In this document: piece by piece, positions 6,534 through 16,143 of the stretch | Numbering within the stretch: position 1 is the first letter of the stretch | Layout of the letters: every line of letters starts with the position of its first letter | NCBI RefSeq assembly: GCF_020707265.1 | Contig: NZ_JAJFEQ010000006.1 | Coordinates: 351,847-415,846 of the forward strand | Source: Massilia sp. IC2-477 | GTDB lineage: Bacteria > Pseudomonadota > Gammaproteobacteria > Burkholderiales > Burkholderiaceae_D | DNA: 64,000 nucleotides | Reading direction: 5' to 3' | The notes under the pieces: model-generated | What the model was told of the DNA's origin: nothing | Database searches by the model: none | What the model saw: only the letters and a program-made list of their open reading frames with translations | Made by a program: the position numbers and the translations under genes

Positions 6534-9479
6534 ATGAAACAACACCCGCAACGTGCCGCTTTACGTCAACTCACCTTGTGCCTGCTCGGCACCGCCTCGG
6601 TGTCCGCCCTCTCGATCGGCGCCGCCTTTGCCCAGGATGCCCCCGCCAATGCATCCCAGCAGATCCAGACGGTGCAGGTGACGGGCTTGCGCGCCTCGCT
6701 CGAGAGTGCCCTGAACGCCAAGCGCCAGGACAACGGCATCGTCGACGTCATCAAGGCCGAAGACATGGGCAAGTTCCCGGACACGAACCTGGCCGAGTCG
6801 CTGCAGCGCGTGCCGGGCGTGGTGATCGACCGCGACGCCGGCGAAGGCCGCAACATCACGGTGCGCGGCCTGGGCCAGGACTTTACCCGCGTGCGCATCA
6901 ACGGCATCGAGGGCCTGGCCACCACCGGCGGCACCGACAGCTCGGGCGGCACCAACCGCGGCCGCGGCTTCGACTTCAACGTGTTCGCGTCCGAGCTGTT
7001 CAGCTCCCTCACCGTGCGCAAGAGTTCCTCGGCCGACGTCGACGAAGGCTCGCTGGGCGCCACCGTCGACCTGCAGACCCTGCGTCCCTTCGACCTGCGC
7101 GGCTTCAACGCCACCATCGCGGCCAAGGGCAAGTACAACGACGGCTCGGAAAAGGTCGACCCGCGTGTCGCCTTCATGGTGTCGAACACCTTCCTGGACC
7201 GCACGGTGGGCGTGCTGGTCTCGGGCGCGTTTTCCAAGCGCCGCGTGCTGGAAGAAGGCTTCAGCACCGTCCGCTGGGACAACGGCCCCTCGTCGGGCGG
7301 CTGGTGCGCACCGCAGGGCGTGACCGCGAATCCATCGAACTCCACTGCCACCACCTGCGGCCCGGCGGCCCAGGGCGTGCCGCGCCTGCCGGCCTCGCAA
7401 GCGGCGACCGAGGCCTATAACGCGGCCAGCAGCGCCACCAACTTCCATCCGCGCCTGCCGCGCTATGGCCGCCTGACCCACGACCAGGACCGCCTGGGCC
7501 TGACCGCGTCGGTGCAATGGCGCCCGCAGCGCGGCACGCTGCTCACCTTCGACATGCTGTATTCGAAGCTGGACGCGACGCGCCAGGAAGACTTCCTGCA
7601 GGCGATCTCGTTCAGCCGCAGCGCCGCCCAGGGCGGCAAGCCGCAGATGAGCGTCGTGGAAGCCCAGTATGCACCGAACGGCGCCCTCCTGTACGGCAAG
7701 TACAACGGCGTCGACATCCGCTCCGAGTCGCGCTTCGACGAACTGAACACCACCTTCTCGCAGCCCACCCTGACGCTGGAGCACCAGTTCAACGACAGCT
7801 GGAGCATGAGCGCCAAGGTCGGCCGCGCTAACTCGAAGTTCCGCAACCCGGTCCAGACCACCGTCACGCTCGACGCCCTGAACGTCAATGGCTACACCAT
7901 CGACTTCCGCGGCAACGACCGCATGCCGGCGATCGGCTATCCGTTCGACCCGACCTCCACCAGCGGGCCGCTGGCCATCATCGGCGTGCCGCAGGTCGCC
8001 AGCGGGACCCAGCCGACCACGGTGCCCAACACCACCACCAGCGAGATCCGCATCCGTCCGCAAGGCGCGACCAACATCAACGACGTCGGCCAGTTCGACC
8101 TGGCCTGGGAAGCCAGCGACAACCTGAGCTTCAAGGGCGGCATCAACAAGAAGAAGTACGAGTCGGATACCTATGAATTCCGGCGCGTGAACCAGAACGA
8201 CACGATCTTCGCGCCGCCGGGCGGAGCGAGCGGTCTCACGACCAGCCTCACCGGCTTCGGCAAGGGCCTCGACATGCCGGCCGGGACGGCGACCGGCTGG
8301 GTGATCCCGAACCTGAGCGCCATCGCCGCCGCCTACGACATCTACTGCAACTGCATCAAGGCCGGTCCCGCCGGCGGCCCGGGCGACTTCACCCTGTCCT
8401 CGATCACCAACGGCAACGCGCGCGGCAACAACCGCACCGTCACCGAACGCGACGACGGCTTCTACCTGATGGGCGAGTTCAAGTACGACCTGTGGGACAT
8501 CCCGGTGCGCGGCAACTTCGGCGTGCGCCACGTGAAGACCGAGCTGGAAGCGATCGGCTACCAGGCCGCCGGCGGCGGCACCGCGGTCGTGGTGAACCAC
8601 GACTACAAGGACACCCTGCCCTCGTTTAACATCGCGGCCAACCTGACGCGCGACTTCATCGTCCGCTTCGGCGCAGCCAAGGTGATGACCCGTCCGCAGC
8701 TGGGCTTCCTGTCGCCGGGCGGCACCATCTCGACCACCGGCACGCTGACCATCAACACCGGCAACCCGCTGCTCAAGCCTTTCCGTGCCAAGACCTTCGA
8801 CAGCAGCTTCGAGTACTACTTCGGCAAGAATGCCTTCGTGGGCCTGGGCCTGTTCCAGAAGAACATCGACACCTACATCCAGTCGCTGCGCACCAATGTG
8901 CCCTTCCGCGAGACCGGCCTGCCGCTGTCGCTGCTGCCGGCGAACTTCACTGGCGACGAACAGTTCCAGGTGACGGCGCCGATCAACACCGACGGCGGCA
9001 AGCTGAAGGGCTTCGAGATCAACTACCAGCAGCCCTTCACCTTCCTGCCGGGCTGGGGCAAGAACTTCGGCACGGTGCTGAACTACACCAAGGTCAGCTC
9101 GAAGATCGAATACGCCGTCTCGCCGACCAGCAACGAGCGCATCGTCGACGACCTGCTGAACCTGTCGCCGAAGTCCTGGAACGCGACCTTCTACTATGAC
9201 GACGGCAAGTTCAGCGCGCGCGTCTCGGGCGCCAAGCGTTCGTCCTTCCTGACCCGGGTGCCGGGCCAGAACAACAACGACGTCGAAGGCAAGAACGAAA
9301 CCTTCAACGTGGACGTGTCGCTGTCGTACAAGTGGAACGACAAGCTCGAGTTCACGCTCGAAGGCGTGAACCTCACCAACGAGCCGAACGACCAGTTCAT
9401 CAGCCGCGCACGCAACAGCGTGGTGGTGAACAACGTCACCGGCCGCGAGTTCCTGGCCGGCCTGCGCTACAAATTCTGA
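6534..9479 (+). CDS. TonB-dependent receptor
   Basis: A 981-residue outer-membrane receptor. The ATG at 6534 follows GGAGAC and gives a signal peptide ending near AFAQ; an upstream in-frame start at 6489 lacks this. A TonB-box-like TVQVTG precedes the plug domain (about residues 50-190: GKFPDTNLAESLQRVPGV, ITVRGLGQDFTRVRINGIEG), followed by a 22-strand-type barrel ending in the aromatic LRYKF. It belongs to the large Xanthomonas/Caulobacter-type carbohydrate receptor group. After GH105 and DUF4861, and with the same operator words upstream, it most likely imports pectic or galacturonate oligomers. The ligand is inferred. Confidence 0.93.
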   Translation: MKQHPQRAALRQLTLCLLGTASVSALSIGAAFAQDAPANASQQIQTVQVTGLRASLESALNAKRQDNGIVDVIKAEDMGKFPDTNLAESLQRVPGVVIDRDAGEGRNITVRGLGQDFTRVRINGIEGLATTGGTDSSGGTNRGRGFDFNVFASELFSSLTVRKSSSADVDEGSLGATVDLQTLRPFDLRGFNATIAAKGKYNDGSEKVDPRVAFMVSNTFLDRTVGVLVSGAFSKRRVLEEGFSTVRWDNGPSSGGWCAPQGVTANPSNSTATTCGPAAQGVPRLPASQAATEAYNAASSATNFHPRLPRYGRLTHDQDRLGLTASVQWRPQRGTLLTFDMLYSKLDATRQEDFLQAISFSRSAAQGGKPQMSVVEAQYAPNGALLYGKYNGVDIRSESRFDELNTTFSQPTLTLEHQFNDSWSMSAKVGRANSKFRNPVQTTVTLDALNVNGYTIDFRGNDRMPAIGYPFDPTSTSGPLAIIGVPQVASGTQPTTVPNTTTSEIRIRPQGATNINDVGQFDLAWEASDNLSFKGGINKKKYESDTYEFRRVNQNDTIFAPPGGASGLTTSLTGFGKGLDMPAGTATGWVIPNLSAIAAAYDIYCNCIKAGPAGGPGDFTLSSITNGNARGNNRTVTERDDGFYLMGEFKYDLWDIPVRGNFGVRHVKTELEAIGYQAAGGGTAVVVNHDYKDTLPSFNIAANLTRDFIVRFGAAKVMTRPQLGFLSPGGTISTTGTLTINTGNPLLKPFRAKTFDSSFEYYFGKNAFVGLGLFQKNIDTYIQSLRTNVPFRETGLPLSLLPANFTGDEQFQVTAPINTDGGKLKGFEINYQQPFTFLPGWGKNFGTVLNYTKVSSKIEYAVSPTSNERIVDDLLNLSPKSWNATFYYDDGKFSARVSGAKRSSFLTRVPGQNNNDVEGKNETFNVDVSLSYKWNDKLEFTLEGVNLTNEPNDQFISRARNSVVVNNVTGREFLAGLRYKF

Positions 9480-9503
9480 TTCTCTTCTCCTGCTGTACTT
9501 TTC

Positions 9504-9528
9504 AAGCCCGCCTCGTGCGGGCTTTTTT
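9504..9528 (+). terminator. Rho-independent terminator after the TonB receptor
   Basis: An 8-bp GC-rich stem (AAGCCCGC at 9504-9511, GCGGGCTT at 9517-9524) with a 5-base loop is followed by a run of T. It starts 25 bases after the receptor stop and closes the pectin operon. Confidence 0.88.
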
Positions 9529-10379
9529 CATGGCACGCCGAGGTGCCGCGCCAGGAAGGCGCCGACCCGCCGTTCGTACTCGGCAGGCGCGAACGCATAC
9601 AGGTCCACGTGCGCGGCGCCGGGCACTTCCCACAAGGCCTTGTCCCTGCCTGCCGCTGCGAAGATGCGGCGGGTTTCGGCGATCGTCGTGTGCTGGTCCG
9701 CGTCGCCCGCAGCGATGAGGACCGGTGCGTCCAGCGCAGGCATGCGTTCGATCGGCCGCAGCTGTTCCGGCTCGATATCGAGCCGCAGCGGCAGCTGCAC
9801 CAGCAGCAGCTGCGACAGCGGCGCCGCGAGTGGACCGACACGCATGCGCAGGCGGTCCTGCACGGCCTCCTCGATGGTCGGATACATCGACTCCAGCACC
9901 ACCGCATCCGCGCGCGGACAGTCCGCGCACAGCACGTACGACGCCGCGCCGAGCGACACGCCGATCACGCCCACGCGCTGGCCCGGGTAAGTGCCGCGCA
10001 GGTAGTCCAGCGCCGCCTTCACCGCCGCCCCTTCGTGCAATCCGAAGGTGATTGCCGGCGCCGGACTGGCGCCGTGGCCGGGCAGGTCGATCAGCAGCAC
10101 CGCATAGCCTGCGGCCTGCAGGAAGCGGGCGCGCGCCAGCATCTGGGTACGGTCGGCGCGGATGCCGTGCAGGAGCAGCAGCGCACCCTTGCCCTCCCCC
10201 GGCAGCAGCCAGCCTTCGACCGGCCTGCCCGCAGGCGTTGCCAGCCTCACCGTGCGCAGGCCGGCGTCCGGCGCCGCCATCGCGTACTGCTTGCCGGCGA
10301 TGAGCGTGGAGCCGGCCACCCAGGTGGACAGCATCGCTGCGGCGACGGCGGTGGCGCAAGCCCATGTCAGTCGTTTCAT
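9528..10379 (-). CDS. Alpha/beta hydrolase, probably membrane-anchored or exported
   Basis: A 283-residue alpha/beta-hydrolase with an N-terminal hydrophobic segment (about residues 5-25) that may be a signal peptide or anchor. LLLLHGIRAD is the oxyanion region, GVSLGA carries the nucleophile serine, and the D in AAGDADQHTT and the H in GAAHVDLYAF complete a plausible triad. The substrate is unknown; the family includes esterases and lipases. It ends beside the receptor terminator and reads toward it, and starts 65 bp from the divergent LysR gene, so that regulator may control it. Confidence 0.8.
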   Translation of the reverse strand: MKRLTWACATAVAAAMLSTWVAGSTLIAGKQYAMAAPDAGLRTVRLATPAGRPVEGWLLPGEGKGALLLLHGIRADRTQMLARARFLQAAGYAVLLIDLPGHGASPAPAITFGLHEGAAVKAALDYLRGTYPGQRVGVIGVSLGAASYVLCADCPRADAVVLESMYPTIEEAVQDRLRMRVGPLAAPLSQLLLVQLPLRLDIEPEQLRPIERMPALDAPVLIAAGDADQHTTIAETRRIFAAAGRDKALWEVPGAAHVDLYAFAPAEYERRVGAFLARHLGVP

Positions 10380-10444
10380 GCGGCCATCTTGTCACAGCCC
10401 GGGTCCTGTGGAAAGATGGCTTGATCGCTTCCCGCAAGGACTCC

Positions 10445-11374
10445 ATGGACCGCTTCGCCGAACTCAAGACCTTCTGCACCGTCGCCGCAGCCGGCGGTTT
10501 CTCCGCCGCGGCGCGCCAGCTCGGCGTCGCCACCTCCTCGGTCACGCGGGTGATCGACGCGCTCGAGGAACGCCTTGGCGTGGCGCTGCTGAACCGCTCG
10601 ACCCGCAGCGTCACCCTCACCGAGGCGGGGCGCGGCTACCAGGAAGACGCGCTGCGCATCCTGGAGCAGCTCGAGGCCGCCGACGACGCGGTGACCGAGC
10701 GCGCAGGCGAGGTCAAAGGGGTGCTGCGCGTCGCTGCCCCGCCGACCTTCGCCGCGCTGTACATCGCACCGATGCTGCCCGACCTGCGGGTGCGCCATCC
10801 GCAGCTGACGCTGGACCTCTGCCTGAGCAATACGGTGATCAACCTGGCCGACGAATCGATCGATGTCGCGATCCGCATGGGCAGCGTCGATCCGGAAGCG
10901 CGGCTGGTGGCGCGCCGCCTGGCCGCGCACCAGCGGGTGCTGTGCGCCAGCCCCGCCTACCTCAAGCGCCATGGCACGCCGCGCACGCCGCAGGAGCTGG
11001 CGAATCACGACTGCCTGCAGTTCAGCTTTACCGAGAACCGCCGCAGTTGGCGCCTGCGCCGCAAGGACGATCCGGATGCGGCGGTGGAAGAAGTCCCGAT
11101 CCGCGGCGTGGTCCAGGCCGACAATGCCGACGTGCTGCGCCAGGCGGCCGTCGCCGGCCTGGGCGTGGCGATGCTGGCGCACTGGCTGGTACACGCCGAC
11201 CTGCGCGCGGGCCGGCTGCTGCGGGTGATGGAAGACTATGCGGTCAATCCGGGGCCGATGGACGTGGCCATGCATGCGGTGTACCAGGAAAACCGGCGCG
11301 GATCGCAGAAGATCCGCGCCTTCGTCGACCTGCTCGCGGAGCACCTGGGACGCGCCGGCATCCCGGAGGCTTGA
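10445..11374 (+). CDS. LysR family transcriptional regulator
   Basis: A 309-residue LysR regulator. The ATG at 10445 gives the standard N-terminus MDRFAELKTFCTVAAAGGFS; the open frame upstream is not family-like. The helix-turn-helix covers residues 15-65 (FSAAARQLGVATSSVTRVI, LLNRSTRSVTLTEAG), followed by the effector-binding domain. The CrgA-type layout suggests response to a small molecule. It is divergent from the alpha/beta-hydrolase gene and tail-to-tail with the MFS gene, one base apart. A target in the hydrolase or MFS promoter is plausible but unproven. Confidence 0.92.
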   Translation: MDRFAELKTFCTVAAAGGFSAAARQLGVATSSVTRVIDALEERLGVALLNRSTRSVTLTEAGRGYQEDALRILEQLEAADDAVTERAGEVKGVLRVAAPPTFAALYIAPMLPDLRVRHPQLTLDLCLSNTVINLADESIDVAIRMGSVDPEARLVARRLAAHQRVLCASPAYLKRHGTPRTPQELANHDCLQFSFTENRRSWRLRRKDDPDAAVEEVPIRGVVQADNADVLRQAAVAGLGVAMLAHWLVHADLRAGRLLRVMEDYAVNPGPMDVAMHAVYQENRRGSQKIRAFVDLLAEHLGRAGIPEA

Positions 11375-11375
11375 T

Positions 11376-12587
11376 TCAGACCGCCTTGCCGAAAGGCGCC
11401 GGGCGGCCCGAGACTTCGCTGAACCACCAGGCCAGGGCCGCTGCCGGGAAGGCCATGCCGGCCAGCAGGGCGCCGTGCCAGCCATGGTGGGCGTAGACCC
11501 AGGCGCCCAGCGCGGAGCCCAGTGCGCCGCCGCTGAAGATCAGCGCGAAGTAGATGCCGTTCAGGCGGCTGCGCACTTCGGCGCCGAGGGCGAAGATGGC
11601 GCGCTGGCCGAGCACCAGGTTGGCCGCCACCGCCATGTCCAGCACGATCGACGCCAGCACCAGGATGCCGATGGCGAGTGCACGCGATGCCGGCTGGTAC
11701 AAGGGCAGCGCGAAACCGATCACGCCGAGCACCAGGGCGCAGGCGGTCGCCACCAGGGTATGGCCCCGGTCCGCCAGGCGTCCCGCCACCGGCGAGGCCA
11801 CCGCGCCGGCCATGCCGACCAGGGCATAGACCGCGATGCCGGTCTGCGACAGCCCGAACTGCGGGCTGGCCAGCACCAGCGGGGTGACGGTCCAGAACAG
11901 GCTGAACGATCCGAACAGGCCGGCCTGGTAGGCGGCGCGGCGCCGCAATACCGGGGTGGTCGCGAACAGCGTCCACAGCGAGCCGATCAGCCGGCCATAG
12001 CCCAGCTGGTGCGCCGGCACGCGCTGCGGCAGCTTGCGGCGCAGGACAAAGGCGAGCGCCAGGATCGCCACCGAGGCGCCGCCGAAGACCAGGTGCCAGC
12101 CGCCGTGGTCGGCGATCAGGCTGGCCGCGGGACGCGCCACCATGATCCCCAGTAGCAGGCCGCTGACCACCCGGCCCACGTTGTAGCCGCGCGTTTCCTC
12201 GCGTGACAGGTGGGCGGCGAAGGGCACCAGCACCTGCGCCGCCACCGAGCCGAGGCCGATGCCGAGCGATGCGGCGAGGAACATCCACGCGCTGTTGCTG
12301 AATGCCGCCAGGGCCAGGGCCACGCTGGTGGCCAGCAGGGCGACGAAGACCAGGCGGCGGTTTTCCAGCAGGTCGCCAAGTGGGACGACGAAGATCAGGC
12401 CGAGGGCGTAACCGATCTGGGTCAGGGTGACGATCAGGCCGGCGGCTTCGGCGGACAGGCCGGTCGCCGCGCTGATCGGGCCGACCAGGGTCTGGGAATA
12501 ATAGAGGCTGGCGACGATCAGGCCGGCGGAGAAGGCCAGCAGGCGTACCATGCCGGGCGCGATGTCGGGGGTGTCGGGGTGGTTCAT
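11376..12587 (-). CDS. MFS transporter, AraJ/arabinose-efflux type
   Basis: A 403-residue, 12-helix major facilitator. The ATG at 12587 (MNHPDTPDIAPG) was preferred to an in-frame start 132 bases upstream that lacks family character. Features are GYALGLIFVVPLGDLLENRR between helices 2 and 3 (the conserved A-loop motif), the SREETRGYNVGRVVSGLLLG region and the repeat GRLADRGHT in the second half. Such proteins export sugars or drugs. The gene converges on the LysR gene with a one-base gap; substrate unknown. Confidence 0.88.
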   Translation of the reverse strand: MNHPDTPDIAPGMVRLLAFSAGLIVASLYYSQTLVGPISAATGLSAEAAGLIVTLTQIGYALGLIFVVPLGDLLENRRLVFVALLATSVALALAAFSNSAWMFLAASLGIGLGSVAAQVLVPFAAHLSREETRGYNVGRVVSGLLLGIMVARPAASLIADHGGWHLVFGGASVAILALAFVLRRKLPQRVPAHQLGYGRLIGSLWTLFATTPVLRRRAAYQAGLFGSFSLFWTVTPLVLASPQFGLSQTGIAVYALVGMAGAVASPVAGRLADRGHTLVATACALVLGVIGFALPLYQPASRALAIGILVLASIVLDMAVAANLVLGQRAIFALGAEVRSRLNGIYFALIFSGGALGSALGAWVYAHHGWHGALLAGMAFPAAALAWWFSEVSGRPAPFGKAV

Positions 12588-12683
12588 GTCGTGATCCTTG
12601 TGGGCTAGGGCTTGGAAGGATTGTAGGTCTGCTCCACCCTCCGATTCACAGCGCGCCACGCAAGACTGTTTTCGAACCCGACA

Positions 12684-12711
12684 ATAAAAAAAGCCCGCAC
12701 GCGGCGGGCTT
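12684..12711 (-). terminator. Rho-independent terminator of ompW
   Basis: The stem AAGCCCGC (12691-12698)/GCGGGCTT (12704-12711), read on the minus strand, is followed by a T run (12684-12690). It lies 21 bases after the ompW stop and shares its stem sequence with the terminator at 9504-9528. Confidence 0.88.
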
Positions 12712-12731
12712 TCGGGCAAGCGAAACGCTGC

Positions 12732-13412
12732 TTAGAACTTGTAGCCGACAGCCAGGATCACGGCGACCGGATCCAGCTTCATGTGCTGGGTCTGGCCGGT
12801 CGAGAAGTGCACGTCGGTGCGCAGGCGGGCCTTGTTGACGGTCACGTCGGCGAACCACTTCTCGGTGATGTTCACGGCCACGCCAGCCTGGACGGTGTAG
12901 GTGAACTTGTTGTCGATGCTGAAGGTGGTCGGCACGCCGCGGCCCGGGTTGGTGACGGCGGTCATCTTGGCCGAACCGCGTTCCTTCATGAAGTAGGCGT
13001 AGGTCGCGCCCACGCCCACGAACGGACGGAAGGTCGCGGTCGGGGCGCCGAAGCGGTATTGCGCGAACAGGGTCGCCGGCAGCGCTTCCACGGTGCCCAG
13101 CTGGCCGGTACCGGCAATGGCGCCCGCGCCGTAGATCTTGTGCTTGTACGGAGTGCCGAGGGCGGTTTCGAGCGAGATGTTGTCGGTCAGGCCGTAGGCC
13201 AGGACCAGCACTGGCTGGGTGTCGCGGTCGACGTCGGCCTTGGTGCCCGGCAGCGCCGGCGCGCTGATGTCGCCGCTTTCGACCTTCGGGGTCAGCTGGT
13301 TGAGGCCGACCTTGGCGGTGAACTGGCCGGCCGACTGGGCCGATGCGGTCGAGGCGCATGCCAGCGCAGCGGCCACACCCAGCACTTTGACGACGCTATT
13401 AATTACTTTCAT
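12732..13412 (-). CDS. ompW: OmpW family outer-membrane protein
   Basis: A 226-residue protein with a signal peptide ending STASAQ, then the 8-stranded OmpW barrel: VGLNQLTPKVESG, the ISLETALGTPYKHKI segment, ALPATLFAQYRFG, FRPFVGVGATYAYF, WFADVTVNKARLRTDV and the terminal VAVILAVGYKF ending in Phe. OmpW proteins form narrow hydrophobic channels in the outer membrane. GGAGAAAAAATG gives a good start. A 76-bp gap separates it from the upstream GDSL gene on the same strand. Confidence 0.93.
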   Translation of the reverse strand: MKVINSVVKVLGVAAALACASTASAQSAGQFTAKVGLNQLTPKVESGDISAPALPGTKADVDRDTQPVLVLAYGLTDNISLETALGTPYKHKIYGAGAIAGTGQLGTVEALPATLFAQYRFGAPTATFRPFVGVGATYAYFMKERGSAKMTAVTNPGRGVPTTFSIDNKFTYTVQAGVAVNITEKWFADVTVNKARLRTDVHFSTGQTQHMKLDPVAVILAVGYKF

Positions 13413-13468
13413 TTTTTCTCCTGTTTTTTTTGAAGGCCTGCCCTATTCAGGACAGGCCCGCGTCAGTC

Positions 13469-14836
13469 TTACAGCCAGCCCTTGACGGCCATTTCCTTGA
13501 GGACGTAGCGCGCCACCAGGTTGTTCTCGAACGGGGTCGGGTGGATCTCGTCGGCGAACATGTAGTGGCTGACGTCACCGGCGACCGTGTTGTTGTTGGT
13601 GCAGATCAGCGACGTGGTGCCCAGTGGGTTCGGGCCGCAAGCAGGGGTGCTGGTGTTGGTCAGGCCGTACGGCGCCGGGTTCTTCACCTGGTCGTTGCTG
13701 ACGGTGTAGAGGTCGACGTACAGGATGCGGTCGTCGCTGCCCAGGCCGTTCTTCAGCTGGGTGTTGAAGGCGTTGACCATGGCGGCGGTCAGCTGCTGGA
13801 CTTCAGCGGTCTTCGACTTGGCGGCCGGGGTGCTGGCCACGTCCGGCAGGTTGGCGACCACGACGTACTTGGCGCCCTTGCCGACGATCTCGTTCTTCAC
13901 CAGGGTCGCCATCTGCGCACCGGCCAGGCCCAGGTCCTGGACCAGCTTCGGACCGTTGGCGGTCAGGTAGTCGGCGCCAGCCTTGTTGCCGGCAGCGGTG
14001 GCGTCGGCCTGGGCCTTGGCGACCATCGGGCCGTACACGCTTGCCTGGGCAACGGCGGCGTTGCCCGGCTGGCGCGCAGCGGCGCCGACTGCGGCGGCGA
14101 CGATGGTTTGCGAGGTATTGCCCGGACGTGCGCTCTCGGCCGCGATGGCCGCGCCGATCGCCTGTGCGGCGGTCTGCGGATTGGTGGCGCCGGCGGCCAG
14201 CTGCATGGTCAGCGAGGTGCCGAAGGCCTGGGCGCCGGCGGCGCTGCCGGCGGCGGTTGCCGAATTCTGCAGGACAGTCAGCGACATCAGCACGTCGTTA
14301 CCGCCCGACAGGATGGTGACCAGTTCGGTACCGCTGAACTTGTTACCGGTGCGCGACAGGTGGTTGGCGACCTGGGTCACCAGCGGCACCGTCATTTCGC
14401 CGATCGGCGAGCCGGTGGCGGCATTGCCCGGGCCGACCGGATTGGTCACGCGCGAGCCGCCCTGGGCGTAGTTGAAGCAGTTCAGGTTGTTGACGATCGG
14501 GACCGAGAAGCCTTGGGCGGCATTGCCCTGCAGGCCGGTCTGCGCAGCGCACGGCGCCGGCAGTTTCAGTTCGGCGGCCAGGAATTCGACCCAGATCTTG
14601 CCGTTCAGCTCAGGATTCTTGTTGGTGGCGTCACCGTTGATGGTGAACTTGCCGCCGCCGGCCTGCTTGACCGCGCCAACGGCGTAGGTGCCGACGTCGG
14701 AGAGACTGTCGCCAAAGGAGACCTGCTGGGTGAACGTGAGTTTTTGCGTTTGATCGCCGCCGGCCGGGCTGGTGCCGCCGCATGCCGTCAGCACCGCTGC
14801 CGTCAGCAGGGCAAGCGCGAGTTTGGTTTGACGCAT
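13469..14836 (-). CDS. SGNH/GDSL esterase lipoprotein with Ala-rich insert
   Basis: A 455-residue lipoprotein: signal peptide with lipobox LTAC (Cys19). SGNH blocks are visible: SFGDSLSD with Ser44, YAQGGS, SGGND at 177-181 and DEIHPT with Asp429 and His432 as triad partners. It resembles the phospholipase/lecithinase type (COG3240). Residues about 190-295, between the GGND block and the rest of the fold, are an Ala/Gly/Gln-rich stretch longer than usual for the family. No beta-barrel follows, so it is not an autotransporter. AGGAGA precedes the ATG. Probably a membrane-attached esterase; substrate unknown. Confidence 0.88.
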   Translation of the reverse strand: MRQTKLALALLTAAVLTACGGTSPAGGDQTQKLTFTQQVSFGDSLSDVGTYAVGAVKQAGGGKFTINGDATNKNPELNGKIWVEFLAAELKLPAPCAAQTGLQGNAAQGFSVPIVNNLNCFNYAQGGSRVTNPVGPGNAATGSPIGEMTVPLVTQVANHLSRTGNKFSGTELVTILSGGNDVLMSLTVLQNSATAAGSAAGAQAFGTSLTMQLAAGATNPQTAAQAIGAAIAAESARPGNTSQTIVAAAVGAAARQPGNAAVAQASVYGPMVAKAQADATAAGNKAGADYLTANGPKLVQDLGLAGAQMATLVKNEIVGKGAKYVVVANLPDVASTPAAKSKTAEVQQLTAAMVNAFNTQLKNGLGSDDRILYVDLYTVSNDQVKNPAPYGLTNTSTPACGPNPLGTTSLICTNNNTVAGDVSHYMFADEIHPTPFENNLVARYVLKEMAVKGWL

Positions 14837-15036
14837 TGTGTCTCCTAAGATGGTTTTTATGAAACGAACGGGCGTGCTATTCGCTTCACAATAATATGCC
14901 AGTGTTCAACTTGCTTGTATAGGGAAATGCTTGCCGATACGTCAGTTTTTAGTGACAACTAGCAAGCAGAACGGGAGGGCGATTATAGCCCTGCCTGTGG
15001 GCAAGAATGAAATGCTTTTTGAAACGTGTGGTGTAA

Positions 15037-15062
15037 AGAACGCCCGTACGTACGGGCGTTCT
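15037..15062. terminator. 26-bp perfect palindrome, possible terminator of the pur/tsaC transcript
   Basis: A perfect 26-bp palindrome (AGAACGCCCGTAC and its complement) 41 bases after the tsaC stop. As RNA it would form an 11-bp stem with a GTAC loop. The minus strand after it reads TTTACACC, so the U tract is weak. It is also upstream of the GDSL gene and could be a protein-binding site instead. Confidence 0.5.
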
Positions 15063-15103
15063 GGCCGATGGCTTGCGCAAGAGCGCTGACAAAATACGAA
15101 TTG

Positions 15104-16141
15104 TCAGGCGCTCGGATTGGCTGGAGTAGTGCTGTTGAGCAGGCCGTGGACGATGCCGGTCGAGCCGTGGGCAGCGCGGCGCAAGCGGTCGTTGACGCCG
15201 AGCCAGTCCCCGCCCTGCGGCGGCGCCTCGACCAGGATCACGTCGGCGCCATGGCCGTCCATTGCGCGCAGGGCCGCGTACAGGGCGTGGGCGAAGCCGT
15301 CCGGGGTGGCCGGCAGGCGCAGCGCCGCATGAGTGGATGGCATGTCCGAGTAATGGATCAGCGCGACCTTGCGTCCCGCCCCGGCCAGTTCCGCGAGGGT
15401 CTGGCGCAGCTGGCCGCTTTCCTGCATGGCCACCGGGGTGTGCGGGGCGTAGTGCGATTCGAGCGTGCCGGAGGCGCGCGGCGCCGCCGCATCCGGTGCG
15501 CTCGGGAGCTGATCGATCACGGCGGCGATGGCTTGCGCGCTGATGTGGCCGGGCCGCAGCAGCACCGGGCCGTGGGTGGCCAGGCGCGACAGGTCGACGA
15601 TGGTCGATTCGATGCCGACCTGGGAGGCCCCGCCGTCGAGCACCATGGCCACGCTGCCATCTGCACCGAATTCGTCGCGCACGTGCTCGGCCAGGGTCGG
15701 GCTGACGGCGCCGAACTTGTTGGCCGACGGCGCCGCGACGCCCCCTTTGCCACCCTTGAAGGCGCGCAGCAGCGCGATCGCCACCGGGTGCGAAGGGCAG
15801 CGCAGGCCGACCGTGTCCTGGCCGCCGCTAACGGCGTCTGGAATGTTCGGTGCGCGCCTGAGGATCACGGTCAGCGGACCGGGCCAGAAGGCCTCGGACA
15901 GCGCATGGGCTTCTGGCGGAATATCGGTGGCCCAGTAGTCGAGCGGCGCATCCGGCGCCAGGTGCACGATCACCGGATGGTCCTGCGGGCGGCCCTTGGC
16001 AGCGTAGATCGCGGCCACCGCTTGCGGGTTCTCGGCGTCCGCGCCGAGGCCGTACACGGTCTCGGTCGGGAAGGCGACCAGCGCGCCGGCTTCCAGCGCG
16101 CGAGCGGCCGCATCGATGGCGGCCTGGTCGAACTGTTCCAT
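15104..16141 (-). CDS. tsaC: L-threonylcarbamoyladenylate synthase, Sua5 type
   Basis: A 345-residue protein: YrdC domain (residues about 5-205; FPTETVYGLGADA, AAKGRPQDHPVIVH, PSHPVAIALL, SANKFGAVSPT) plus a C-terminal Sua5 domain. It makes threonylcarbamoyl-AMP from Thr, bicarbonate and ATP for the t6A37 modification of ANN-decoding tRNAs. The two-domain length marks Sua5 rather than short TsaC. The ATG at 16141 is 2 bp after the purK stop, so translation is probably coupled to purK; a longer in-frame start inside purK was rejected. Confidence 0.93.
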   Translation of the reverse strand: MEQFDQAAIDAAARALEAGALVAFPTETVYGLGADAENPQAVAAIYAAKGRPQDHPVIVHLAPDAPLDYWATDIPPEAHALSEAFWPGPLTVILRRAPNIPDAVSGGQDTVGLRCPSHPVAIALLRAFKGGKGGVAAPSANKFGAVSPTLAEHVRDEFGADGSVAMVLDGGASQVGIESTIVDLSRLATHGPVLLRPGHISAQAIAAVIDQLPSAPDAAAPRASGTLESHYAPHTPVAMQESGQLRQTLAELAGAGRKVALIHYSDMPSTHAALRLPATPDGFAHALYAALRAMDGHGADVILVEAPPQGGDWLGVNDRLRRAAHGSTGIVHGLLNSTTPANPSA

Positions 16142-16143
16142 CG

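Noticed and set aside
6561..8600. 679-codon open frame on the minus strand
   Set aside because: Antisense to the TonB receptor, composition of a shadow frame.
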